Both the position numbers and the translations under genes were made by a program. The notes beneath the pieces are model-generated. The model searched no databases. It was not told the DNA's origin and worked only from the letters and a program-made list of their open reading frames with translations. Positions 42,756-51,591 of a DNA stretch of 64,000 nucleotides are shown piece by piece. Within the stretch, counting starts at the first letter, position 1; every line of letters starts with the position of its first letter. Source of the DNA: Streptosporangium sp. NBC_01756 (GTDB lineage Bacteria; Actinomycetota; Actinomycetes; Streptosporangiales; Streptosporangiaceae); assembly GCF_035917975.1 (NCBI RefSeq), contig NZ_CP109130.1, positions 8,680,001 to 8,744,000 of the forward strand. The letters are read 5' to 3'.

Positions 42756-44327
42756 TCAGTGACCGGCGGCCGTGGCGCGTTCCCGGGCCAGGCGTTCCTC
42801 GCCCGACAGCGTGTTGAGCGGCTTCTCCTTGATGAACAGGACAGCCACCAGCGCGAGCGCGGTGAGCGGCACCCCGATGAGGAACAGGTCGGCGGTGGCG
42901 GTCGCGTACACGTCCTGGATGATGCGGACGACGGGAGCGGGCAGTTTGGAGATGTCGGGTACGGCGTTGCTGTCGCCGCCCCCGCCGGCCGCGGCCATCG
43001 GGCCGAGCTTCTCCGTCATGAGCGTGGTGATCCGGTTGGCCAGCACCGCGCCCAACGCGCTGACGCCGACCGCGCCGCCCATGCTGCGGAAGAAGGTCAG
43101 CATCGAGGTGGTGGCGCCCAGGTCGTGGGCGGGCACGTCGTTCTGGGCGGCGAGGACCAGGTTCTGCATGAGCATGCCCACGCCGATGCCGAGCACTGCC
43201 ATGTAGACGCCGAGCAGTACCGTGCCGGTCTGGCCGTCGATGGTGCTGAGCAGGCCCATCCCGCCGAGCATGACGACACCGCCGGCCACCAGGAAGCCCT
43301 TCCAGCGGCCCCACTTGGTGATGAGCTGGCCCGCCACGGTGGAGGAGACCAGCAGGCCGAACACCATCGGCAGGCTCATCAGTCCGGCGACCGTCGGCGA
43401 CTTGCCGAGCGCCACCTGGAAGTACTGCGACAGGAAGACCGTGCCGCCGAACATGGCCACGCCGACCAGCACGCTGGCCACGGTGGCCAGGGCGACGGTG
43501 CGGTTCCTGAAGATGGACAGGGGGATGATCGGCTCGGCGGCCCGCGACTCCGCCCAGACGGCCACCGCAAGGATGAGCACACCGCCGCAGACGAGCGCGG
43601 CGGTCTGCCAGGAGCCCCACGCGAACTGGTTGCCCGCCAGCGACGACCAGATCAGCAGGGTGGACACGCCCACCGTGATGAGCAGGGCTCCCAGGTAGTC
43701 GACCTTGACGTCCTTGCGTACCACCGGCAGGTCGAGGGTGCGCTGCAGCAGGATGATGGCCAGGATCGTGAACGGCACGCCGATGAGGAAACACCAGCGC
43801 CAGCCGAGCCAGGAGGTGTCCACGAGCAGGCCGCCGATGAGCGGGCCCGCCACGGTGCCGACGCCGAACACGGCGCCGAAGATGCCGGCGTAACGGCCGA
43901 GCTCACGCGGTGGGATCATCGCGGCCATCACGACCATGGCCAGCGCGGTCATGCCACCGGCGCCGACGCCCTGCACGACGCGGCTGACGATGAGGATCTC
44001 CACGTTCGGAGTGAGGCCCGCGATCAGCGAGCCCGCCACGAACAGTCCCAGCGAGAGCTGGATCAGCAGCTTCTTGTTGTACAGGTCGGCCATCTTGCCC
44101 CAGAGCGGCACGGTGGCCGTCATGGCCAGCAGTTCCGCGGTGACGATCCAGGTGTAGACGGTCTGTGAGCCGTGCAGGTCGGTGATGATGCGCGGCAGGG
44201 CGTTGGCCACGACGGTCGAGGCCAGGATGGACACGAACATGCCTACCATCAGCCCCGACAGCGCCTGCAGGACCTTCCTTCTGGACGTGGGCGCCGCGGC
44301 CTCGGGCTGCGTGCTGGCGGTTGTCAT
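42756..44327 (-). CDS. MFS drug exporter, DHA2 (EmrB/QacA) type, 14 helices
   Basis: The 523-residue membrane protein has 14 hydrophobic segments. [20 protein letters not shown] fits the first helix, [17 protein letters not shown] the helix 2-3 loop, and [18 protein letters not shown] motif C of antiporters. A TetR gene lies 115 nt upstream on the same strand, so regulator and pump may share a transcript. Between them a run of 11 G (C on the coding strand, 44344-44354) stands 17 nt before the ATG. Confidence 0.95.
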   Translation of the reverse strand: MTTASTQPEAAAPTSRRKVLQALSGLMVGMFVSILASTVVANALPRIITDLHGSQTVYTWIVTAELLAMTATVPLWGKMADLYNKKLLIQLSLGLFVAGSLIAGLTPNVEILIVSRVVQGVGAGGMTALAMVVMAAMIPPRELGRYAGIFGAVFGVGTVAGPLIGGLLVDTSWLGWRWCFLIGVPFTILAIILLQRTLDLPVVRKDVKVDYLGALLITVGVSTLLIWSSLAGNQFAWGSWQTAALVCGGVLILAVAVWAESRAAEPIIPLSIFRNRTVALATVASVLVGVAMFGGTVFLSQYFQVALGKSPTVAGLMSLPMVFGLLVSSTVAGQLITKWGRWKGFLVAGGVVMLGGMGLLSTIDGQTGTVLLGVYMAVLGIGVGMLMQNLVLAAQNDVPAHDLGATTSMLTFFRSMGGAVGVSALGAVLANRITTLMTEKLGPMAAAGGGGDSNAVPDISKLPAPVVRIIQDVYATATADLFLIGVPLTALALVAVLFIKEKPLNTLSGEERLARERATAAGH

Positions 44328-44343
44328 CTTTCCTCAATTTCTC

Positions 44344-44354
44344 GGGGGGGGGGG
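44344..44354. repeat. 11-bp poly-G tract before the MFS gene
   Basis: Eleven uninterrupted G on the plus strand, upstream of the MFS start (ATG at 44327) and its GAGGAAAG ribosome site. Long single-base runs are rare here; it may vary in length. Confidence 0.8.
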
Positions 44355-44442
44355 AGGACCGGCGCTGCCCAGGACTCCTGCGGGCGCCTGCTCAACGGAA
44401 ATGTTCACGGGGACGGTCGAAAGGAGACGGTGATCGGAGCGG

Positions 44443-45048
44443 TCACGGATTGGGCAGGCCGGCGGCGAGCTGGGCGAAGGCCTCGTCGACCAGGTCGGCC
44501 AGCTCCGGACGCCCGCCTGCGGCGCTCCAGCGGATCATCGCCACCCGGAAGGCCGCCATGGCCGCTGCGGTCGCGAGTTCGGGATAGCCGCTCGTGCCCA
44601 GCTCGATGTCGGCCCGGCGGGCGACGGCGGCTGTCACGGCGCGTTCGGTCGCGGTGCCGCTGGTGACCAGCCGTGGGAGCAGCGAAGGGTTCTGCTCGAA
44701 CACCTTCAGCCGCAGCAGCCATTGCTCGCGCTGCTCCTGGACGTGCTCGGCCTCGACCCGCGACATCAGCCGCAGCGCCTCCAGGACCGGCACGTCCGCG
44801 GGCAGCGCCTCCAGCCTGTCGCGCAGTTCGGCGGCGGAGGCCGGGCTCGGGCCGACGAGCGCGTCCTCCTTGGACGGGAAGTAGTTGAAGAACGTGCGCG
44901 AGGAGACGTCCACGGCCTCGGCGATGTCCTCCACCGTGACCCCCGCCAGGCCGCGCTCGGCCACCAGCGTCAGGGCGGCATGCTCCAGCGCCGCACGGGT
45001 CTCGAGCTTTTTGCGGTCCCTCCGGCCGAGCTCCTCGGCGCTCTCCAT
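44443..45048 (-). CDS. TetR/AcrR-family regulator of the MFS exporter
   Basis: The 201-residue protein has the TetR HTH (RAALEHAALTLVAERGLAGVTVEDIAEAVDVSSRTFFNYFPSKEDAL, about residues 16-62) and a helical C-terminal domain. I chose the ATG at 45048. A direct repeat TTTCAGTATCTG/TTTCACTATCTG (45079-45107) overlaps its probable promoter (minus strand TTGCAG-N17-TACCCT). The MFS gene follows on the same strand, so it probably represses both until an exported drug binds. Confidence 0.92.
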   Translation of the reverse strand: MESAEELGRRDRKKLETRAALEHAALTLVAERGLAGVTVEDIAEAVDVSSRTFFNYFPSKEDALVGPSPASAAELRDRLEALPADVPVLEALRLMSRVEAEHVQEQREQWLLRLKVFEQNPSLLPRLVTSGTATERAVTAAVARRADIELGTSGYPELATAAAMAAFRVAMIRWSAAGGRPELADLVDEAFAQLAAGLPNP

Positions 45049-45078
45049 GGTGGTCACGATGTCGAGGGTAGAGAGAAC

Positions 45079-45107
45079 TTTCAGTATCTGCAATGTTTCA
45101 CTATCTG
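45079..45107. promoter_or_regulatory. Direct-repeat operator at the TetR promoter
   Basis: TTTCAGTATCTG (45079-45090) and TTTCACTATCTG (45096-45107) differ at one position and are 17 bp apart centre to centre. They overlap the minus-strand -35/-10 region about 20-50 nt upstream of the TetR ATG. Confidence 0.55.
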
Positions 45108-45123
45108 AAGTGCGACAGATCAC

Positions 45124-45442
45124 ATACGGTCGGGCAAACGGAACGGGCAGACCAGGCGGAATGCCGAGGCACCGATCGGCGGCGCCAGGGCGGGCGGGTA
45201 ACCGGGGCTCGACGCCGAGGTGGTCACGGCTGCGCCCCTCTCGTGATCGACGCCGGCGCGCCCGTGAAACGCTGACCTTTCACCCGAAGGCGCCTGCCTT
45301 CGATCCTCAGACCGGAACCTGAGGACGAGCCCCCGGGCGTGGGACGATCAGGTTCCCGCGCCCGGTTCACGCCGGGGCCGGCGGCCAGGCCGCGGTGAGA
45401 AAACGCAGGCGCACTATGGACCGGCCACCCCGGCGGCGACTC
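45124..45442. other. Intergenic gap
   Basis: Between two minus-strand genes; no coding frame is convincing. It holds the upstream part of the TetR promoter region and GC-rich sequence without recognised features. Confidence 0.3.
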
Positions 45443-46156
45443 CTATGCGCCACCCGGGCGGTGCCCGCGGGAGCGCGGCACCGCGCGCACCCATTCGCGG
45501 TCCCCTTCCAGGAACCCGGAAATCGTCAGATCCGCCTGGTTGAGCTCACTTTCAAGGAAGTCGTCGTCGAGGCGCCTGCTGAGGAAGAAGTGGGTCCACC
45601 GCCGGTCGCCGGCCACATACTCCATGGTGGCGGCCAGAAGGTCGGGGCCCGGCCGGCTGACCCCTGTCATGCGGACGGTACGGCCGTCGTCGGCGACGCG
45701 TTCGAAAGGCTGGACGGTGTCGTACCACTCCGGGGCCTTGCGCTGCAGGATCACGCATCCGTCCTCGGCGACGTGATCACGGCAGGTGCGCAGGAACGCC
45801 TCACGCAGTCCGTCGTCGGCCGTCTCGATCACGAATGACATGAGCAGGACGACGTCGAACGTCCTGTGCAGTTCCAGGGACTGGATGGGTGAGCAGACGG
45901 TCTCGGCTCCCCCGATGTGGGCGAGCATCTCGGGAGACTCGTCCACGGCGACCACCTCGTGCCCGAGGGACAGGAGGCCGCGGGTGATCCGGCCCGCACC
46001 GGCTCCGAGCTCCAGGATGGACGCCTCCCGGGGAACGGCCGCGTTGATGAGCTCCGGCTCACCGTTGGGCGTCAGCATGGCGTAGTAGTCGACGGCGCAA
46101 CCGTCCGGAGTGATCGGTCCTGGGCCGGTGCCGTGGTACAGCTTCCGCGAAGTCAT
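45443..46156 (-). CDS. Class I SAM-dependent methyltransferase
   Basis: The 237-residue protein has the SAM-binding motif I ASILELGAGAGRITRGLL (about residues 45-62), the acidic motif II VVAVDESPEML and FDVVLLMSFVIETA around motif IV. The C-terminal half has mixed strands for substrate binding (TMEYVAGDRRWTHFFLSRRL). The substrate is unknown. ATG 46156 is preferred over 46165. It is a single gene between the TetR/MFS pair and the serine hydrolase. Confidence 0.88.
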   Translation of the reverse strand: MTSRKLYHGTGPGPITPDGCAVDYYAMLTPNGEPELINAAVPREASILELGAGAGRITRGLLSLGHEVVAVDESPEMLAHIGGAETVCSPIQSLELHRTFDVVLLMSFVIETADDGLREAFLRTCRDHVAEDGCVILQRKAPEWYDTVQPFERVADDGRTVRMTGVSRPGPDLLAATMEYVAGDRRWTHFFLSRRLDDDFLESELNQADLTISGFLEGDREWVRAVPRSRGHRPGGA

Positions 46157-46301
46157 GATCGCCATCCTGCGTCAGGACCGCCGCAGGTGCGCCGCCGTCA
46201 TCCGCACACCCGCCACCGCGCCGTGGTCGACCTCGATGATGAGGTGTTCGACCTGGCACGCCGCGGCGAAGGCGATCGCCGCACCCTGGTCGGCGAGGCC
46301 G

Positions 46302-46402
46302 GCTGAGCGGTCATGACCTGTATGTGGCGATCACCCGTGCGACGCGGCGGCTGACCGTGACGCACCCGGGGGAAACCGCCGGGGATGCCGGCCGGGCTCG
46401 GG
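46302..46402 (+). pseudogene. Possible C-terminal scrap of a UvrD/RecD-type helicase
   Basis: A frame of about 33 codons reads HDLYVAITRATRRLTVTHPG, which matches helicase motif VI (VALTRA) and the following strand of UvrD-like proteins. Nothing else of a helicase is near. Treat as a relic. Confidence 0.4.
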
Positions 46403-46450
46403 CGGCGTTAGCCTGGTGCGCCTGGCCGTCGTGTGGAGAGGGAAGAGCTG

Positions 46451-47809
46451 ATGTCGCCGGTTTTGGAGAGTACGGCCCGCGCGTTGCTGCGTAGGATCGC
46501 CGTGGAGCAGGCCGAGTCACGGCTGCCGTCCCTGACGGCCGCGGTGGTCCGCGACGGACGGCTCGCCTGGTTCGGCGCGCGCGGCCGGGTGGAAGGCGCC
46601 GCACCGGACGAGTCCACCCAGTACCGGATCGGTTCCATCACCAAGAGCATGGTCGCCGCCGTGGTCATGCGGCTGCGCGACGAGGGACGCGTGGACCTGC
46701 TCGATCCGCTCGGCAAACACGTCCCCGGCACGCCGGTCGGCGAGGTGACGGTGGCCCAGCTGCTGTCGCACACCGCCGGGCTGACCGCCGAGCCACCCGG
46801 CCAGTGGTGGGAGCGGACCCCGGGCATGCCGGTGGAGGAGCTCATCGCTCTGCTCGGCTCCCAGACCGCCCGGCACCGGCCCGGCCGCCGCTTCCACTAT
46901 TCCAATCTGGGCTTCGCCCTGCTGGGCGAGCTGGTCGCCCGGCATCGCGGGATGAGCTGGGCGCAGGCCGTGCAGGCCGAAGTCCTGGAGCCACTGGGCA
47001 TGCACGACACCACGTCACGGCCACGTGCCCCGCACGCGTACGGCTACGCGGTGCATCCCTGGGCGGATGTGCTGCTGCCCGAACCCGAGCACGACGCGCT
47101 GGCCATGGCCCCGGCCGGGCAGCTGTGGTCCACCCCCGCCGACCTCGCCCGGTGGGCGGCGTTCCTGGCCGGCGACACCGCGGGCGTGCTCGACCCGGGC
47201 ACGCTGGCCGAGATGCGCGAGCCGGCCACCGTCGACGACGGTGACGCCTGGACCGGTGGTTTCGGCCTGGGCCTGCAGCTGGCCAGGGCGGGCGGGCGCC
47301 GTCTGGCCGGTCATGGCGGCTCCATGCCGGGCTTCCTGGCCACGGTATGGGCCGACCCCGCCGACAGGGTGGGCGTGCTGTTCATGACCAACGCCACCTT
47401 CGGGGCGAGCCGCTCCCTGCTGACCGAGCTGCTCGCCATCCTCGATGAGCACGAGCCGCGCCTGCCCGCCGAGTGGCAGCCCGCCGGCGTCGACACCGGC
47501 TTGCTGGAGCTGACCGGCCCTTGGTACTGGGGGCCGGGTGCGTACACATTGCGGCTGCTGTCCGGCCGCGACCTGTCCCTCTCCCCCATCGATGGTGGCG
47601 GTGCCCGGGCCTCCCGGTTCGTCGCCCAGGCCGACGGCACCTGGCTCGGCCTGGAGGGCTACTACGCCGGTGAGACGCTGCGCGTGGTCCGCCGGGCCGA
47701 CGGCTCGCTCAGCCACCTCGACCTCAACACCTTCGTCTTCACCCGCACCCCCTACGACCCGGCCGCCGAGATACCGGGCGGGGTGGACGACGGCGGATGG
47801 CGCGGCTGA
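46451..47809 (+). CDS. Serine hydrolase of the class C beta-lactamase family
   Basis: The 452-residue protein shows the three penicillin-binding-type motifs: SITK (nucleophile Ser about residue 62), YSN (HYSNLGF, about 150) and HGG (GHGGSMPG, about 288, in the KTG position). A C-terminal lipocalin-like beta domain follows (about 350-450, TGPWYWGPGAYTLRLLSGRDL). No signal peptide is seen, so it is probably cytoplasmic and acts as an esterase or peptidase rather than a true beta-lactamase. GGAAGAG precedes the ATG. It is 61 nt upstream of the large WD40 kinase on the same strand, possibly one operon. Confidence 0.9.
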   Translation: MSPVLESTARALLRRIAVEQAESRLPSLTAAVVRDGRLAWFGARGRVEGAAPDESTQYRIGSITKSMVAAVVMRLRDEGRVDLLDPLGKHVPGTPVGEVTVAQLLSHTAGLTAEPPGQWWERTPGMPVEELIALLGSQTARHRPGRRFHYSNLGFALLGELVARHRGMSWAQAVQAEVLEPLGMHDTTSRPRAPHAYGYAVHPWADVLLPEPEHDALAMAPAGQLWSTPADLARWAAFLAGDTAGVLDPGTLAEMREPATVDDGDAWTGGFGLGLQLARAGGRRLAGHGGSMPGFLATVWADPADRVGVLFMTNATFGASRSLLTELLAILDEHEPRLPAEWQPAGVDTGLLELTGPWYWGPGAYTLRLLSGRDLSLSPIDGGGARASRFVAQADGTWLGLEGYYAGETLRVVRRADGSLSHLDLNTFVFTRTPYDPAAEIPGGVDDGGWRG

Positions 47810-47870
47810 CCTCCCGCCCTGCGCGTCTCTCGTCTGGTTGGGCGGCCGCGGGCCCGGCCGAGGAGTGTCC

Positions 47871-50800
47871 ATGAGCGGGCCTGCCGAGGTCCCGCCACTG
47901 TGGCGGATCGGTGATGTCATCGACGGCCGGTACGAGGTGACCCGGGTGCACGAGCACGGCGGGATGGGGCTGGTTTACCGGGTCCGGCATCTGCTGTGGG
48001 GCACCGATCTCGCGGTGAAATGCCCCCGCCCGGAGCTGTTCCAGAGCGCGGCCGACCGGGAGCGGTTCGTCACCGAGGCCGAGGTGTGGGTGTCGCTGGG
48101 GCTGCACCCGAATGTGTGCGCCTGCCACTACGTCCGCACGCTCGGCGGCATTCCCCGGGTGTTCGCCGAGTACGTCGCGGGCGGCAGCCTCCGTGACTGG
48201 ATCGACGACCGCAGGCTGTACGAGGGCACGGAACGCGAGGTGCTCACCCGCATCACGGACTTCGCGATCCAGACCGCGTGGGGCCTCGAGCACGCGCACA
48301 GCCGCGGTCTGGTGCACCAGGACATGAAGCCCGCCAACGTCCTGCTCGACGAAGAAGGCACCGCGAAGGTCACCGACTTCGGGCTGGCCAGGGCCCGCGC
48401 CGTCGCCATGACGATGCCCGCACGCGAGAGCGCGCCCGGCGTCAGCGTGCTGGTCCCCGCCGGTGGCCTGACCCGTGCGTATGCCTCGCCGGAACAGGCC
48501 TCGGGCGAGTCGCTGGGCCGGCGCACCGACATCTACAGCTTCGCGGTGTCGGTGCTGGAGATGTTCACCGGCGGGATCACCTGGATGGCCGGGCCGATCG
48601 CGGGGGAAGCACTCGCGGCGTACCGCGCCGACGGGCCGGGTGAAGCCGGGCTTCCGGCCATGCCCGGCGAACTCGCCGACGTGCTCGAGCGATGCCTGCG
48701 CCTCGACCCGGCCGATCGGCCGGGCTCGATGGCCGAGGTCGCCACCGGCCTGGCCGAGGTCCACCAGCGGATTTCCGGTGGCCCGTATCCGCGTGCCACC
48801 CCGGTGGCGGCCGATCTGCGCGCCGACGAGCTCAACAACCGGGGCGTGTCGCTGCTCGACCTCGACCGCACGAGCGAGGCTCGGGAGGCGTTCGCGGCGG
48901 CGCTGGCGGCGGACCCGCAGCACCTGGAGGCCACCTATAACACGGGCCTGCACCGGTGGCGCCACGGCGAGGTCACCGACGAAGAACTCATCACCGGCCT
49001 CGAAGCGATCCGCACCGACGCCGGAGACCCGTGGCAGGCACGCCATCTGCTCGCCCAGGTACACCTCGAACGCGGCGACCTCACCGCGGCCCGCGCGCTC
49101 CTCGGTGAGCTCGGAGACGAGGCCGCCGGCGAACCCGAAGTGCAAGCGGCCCTGCGGACCGTGCAGTCCGGACGGCTCACCGACGCACGCTGCGCCGAGG
49201 CCAGGGCGATCCCGTGGGCGCTGTTTCGGAATGACGAGCTGACCGAGCCGGATGGTCCGTACAAAAACGGCCCTTACCTCCTCACCAGCCTCACCCCCGA
49301 CGGTCGGCTGCTGCTGACCGGGGGCCGTGACGGCATGGTGAAGCTGTGGGACCTGCGCAGCGGGGAATGCCTCCAAACGGTCGAGGCGCACTTCGTGAAC
49401 GGGCACCGCGAAGAGGTCTGCTCGATCGCCCTCACCCCGGACGGGCGCTTCGCCGCCTCCACCGGCAAAGACCACACCTTGCGGCTGTGGGATCTCGGCA
49501 CCGGCCGCTGTCTGCGCGGGTTTCCCCTCAGGCCGCCGCCCCGGTTCGGATACGCGACCCACCCGGTCGCGCTGAACGCCGACGCGAGCATCGTGCTGGT
49601 CTCGAACGCGGACGGGCCGATCCAGATCTGGGACGCCCGCAGTGGACAGCTCCGGCGGACCCTCGCCGGCCACGCCGGCGGCGTGCGCTCGATCGAACTG
49701 ACCGCCGACTGCGACTTCCTGCTCTCCACCGGCAAGACCAACGGAGAAGTCCGGTTCTGGGACCTGAGCTCCGGCCGCTACCGGCCGATCCGCCCGGAGG
49801 ACGCCTCGACGGTCAACGCCGGTTGCCTCGACCCCGCCGGGCGTCTCGCGGTCATCGGTGCCCAGGACGGCACGATCAGCCTGTGGGACCTCCGCACCGG
49901 CCGCTGCCTGCAGACCATGAACGCGCCCGCCTGGGTGGAAACCGTGTCGCTGAGTGCCGACGCGCGCTTCGTGCTCTCCGGCTCGCAGGACAAGACGGTC
50001 CGGATCTGGGACGTCGCCGGCGGGCGGTGCCTGCGGACTTTCCGGGGCCACCGCGCCGCGGTGCGGGCGGTCCGGCTCAGCGCGGACGGCCGCTCCGCGA
50101 TCTCCGCCGGTCAGGACAACGCGGTCCGCCGATGGGACCTCCCCCTCGACTGGGCCGCCGCGCCGCAGCTGAGCAAACCACGACGGCACGCGGAACTGAG
50201 CCGGCTCGGCAGTGAGGCCGAGGCACTGGTCTTCGCGGCAATGCGGGAAATCGCCGCCTCCCGCTACCCCCGCGCGCTCGACGTGCTCACCCGGGCACGG
50301 GCGATCCCCGGTTACCAGCGATCGCCTCAGGTGCTCACCGCCTGGCGGGCCTTGGGCCGCCACACGGTCCGCACGGGCCTGCGGGCGGCCTGGCCCACGA
50401 CGACCTTCTCCGGACACCGGATCTACGTGGACTCGGTCGTGATTTCCACCGACGGCACGATCGCGGTCTCCAGCGGCGGCGACGGGACGATCCGGATCTG
50501 GGACGTCGCCGACGGAGCCTGCGAGCGCGTCCTCGAAGGCCATTCGACCATGGTGAACGACATCAGCCTGAGCGCCGACACCCAGCGCGTGCTGTCCGCC
50601 GGGCACGACGGCAAGCTCCAGCTGTGGCACATCGGCACCGGTGAGTGCCTGCGCGTCATGTTCGCGAGCACCCACGACGCGACCTCGGCGCGGTTCTACG
50701 ACGGCGGGCGACGGGCGCTGGCCGCCGTCGACGGCAGGCTGCAGTTCTGGGATCTGGCCGACGGCCGCCTCCTGCGGACCATCGAAGACTGCGGCCTGGC

Positions 50801-51488
50801 CCACTCGATCTGGGTCAGCCCGGACGAACGTGTCGCCGCCACGGTCGGTCGAAGCAAGAGGATCATGCTGTGGGATCTCGGCCGGCGACGGCGCCTGCGC
50901 ACCCTGGAAGGGCACGACGACCAGGTGTCGTCGGTGTCCATGAGTGCCGACGGGCGTTTCGTGGTGGTGTGCGGCCCTGGGTGCATCCGGCTGTGGGATG
51001 TCGTGTCGGGGGAATGCGTACGGGTCCTCGAACACCCCGGCCATCCGCTGAAGGCCCGGCTCAGCACGGACGGGCGCTTCGCCCTTTCGGCCGACAGCGA
51101 TTCCTTTCTCCGGGTCTGGGATGCCCACAGTGGACAGATGCTGCGTGCCCTGGAAGGACACCAGGGGCGAATAAGGGACCTCGCGTTCGCCCCCGATGGC
51201 AGCTTCGCCTTGTCCGCAGGCAACGACGGGACCGTCCAGCGCTGGGATTTCGACTGGGAACTGGCGACACGCGAACCGGCGGACTGGGCCGATGGCGCGA
51301 CCCCCCATCTGGAGCTTTTCCTGGCCCGGCAGCGGACCGGCCGGAAAACCGGCGGCGCCGACGAGCTGATGGAGCGGCTCCAGGACGCCGGTTTCGGCTG
51401 GCTGCGGCCCGAAGGCGTACGGGCGCAGCTCGAACGCCGGACCACCGGGCGGCTCGGCACGGTTTTGAGCAGGATGTGGAAACGGTGA
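47871..51488 (+). CDS. Ser/Thr protein kinase with TPR-like region and two WD40 propellers
   Basis: The 1205-residue protein begins with a Hanks kinase domain (about 20-290: GGMGLVYRV, DLAVKCPRP, GLVHQDMKPANVLL, VTDFGLARA, YASPEQASG). The catalytic loop has His-Gln-Asp instead of His-Arg-Asp. A TPR-like helical region follows (about 320-440, ELNNRGVSLLDLDRTSEAREAF). Then come 14 WD repeats in two groups of seven: first group ending LWDLRSG at about 492 to RWDLPLD at 754; second group IWDVADG at 876 to RWDFDWE at 1124. They are separated by a helical linker (about 765-850). No membrane helix is present. It is followed by the FHA kinase and is probably its signalling partner. Confidence 0.93.
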   Translation: MSGPAEVPPLWRIGDVIDGRYEVTRVHEHGGMGLVYRVRHLLWGTDLAVKCPRPELFQSAADRERFVTEAEVWVSLGLHPNVCACHYVRTLGGIPRVFAEYVAGGSLRDWIDDRRLYEGTEREVLTRITDFAIQTAWGLEHAHSRGLVHQDMKPANVLLDEEGTAKVTDFGLARARAVAMTMPARESAPGVSVLVPAGGLTRAYASPEQASGESLGRRTDIYSFAVSVLEMFTGGITWMAGPIAGEALAAYRADGPGEAGLPAMPGELADVLERCLRLDPADRPGSMAEVATGLAEVHQRISGGPYPRATPVAADLRADELNNRGVSLLDLDRTSEAREAFAAALAADPQHLEATYNTGLHRWRHGEVTDEELITGLEAIRTDAGDPWQARHLLAQVHLERGDLTAARALLGELGDEAAGEPEVQAALRTVQSGRLTDARCAEARAIPWALFRNDELTEPDGPYKNGPYLLTSLTPDGRLLLTGGRDGMVKLWDLRSGECLQTVEAHFVNGHREEVCSIALTPDGRFAASTGKDHTLRLWDLGTGRCLRGFPLRPPPRFGYATHPVALNADASIVLVSNADGPIQIWDARSGQLRRTLAGHAGGVRSIELTADCDFLLSTGKTNGEVRFWDLSSGRYRPIRPEDASTVNAGCLDPAGRLAVIGAQDGTISLWDLRTGRCLQTMNAPAWVETVSLSADARFVLSGSQDKTVRIWDVAGGRCLRTFRGHRAAVRAVRLSADGRSAISAGQDNAVRRWDLPLDWAAAPQLSKPRRHAELSRLGSEAEALVFAAMREIAASRYPRALDVLTRARAIPGYQRSPQVLTAWRALGRHTVRTGLRAAWPTTTFSGHRIYVDSVVISTDGTIAVSSGGDGTIRIWDVADGACERVLEGHSTMVNDISLSADTQRVLSAGHDGKLQLWHIGTGECLRVMFASTHDATSARFYDGGRRALAAVDGRLQFWDLADGRLLRTIEDCGLAHSIWVSPDERVAATVGRSKRIMLWDLGRRRRLRTLEGHDDQVSSVSMSADGRFVVVCGPGCIRLWDVVSGECVRVLEHPGHPLKARLSTDGRFALSADSDSFLRVWDAHSGQMLRALEGHQGRIRDLAFAPDGSFALSAGNDGTVQRWDFDWELATREPADWADGATPHLELFLARQRTGRKTGGADELMERLQDAGFGWLRPEGVRAQLERRTTGRLGTVLSRMWKR

Positions 51489-51591
51489 CGCGGTACGCGA
51501 AGAGCGTCGCGCCGGCACCGGAATCTGCCCAGGCCGAGGCCGCCGGCGGCGCGCTGATGTGCGCCACCGCGGGTGCCGAAGAGGAGATGCG

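Noticed and set aside
46451-47809. True class C beta-lactamase (antibiotic resistance)
   Set aside because: Motifs fit the fold, but there is no signal peptide, the KTG motif is replaced by HGG, and a C-terminal lipocalin-like domain is present, as in esterase/peptidase members.
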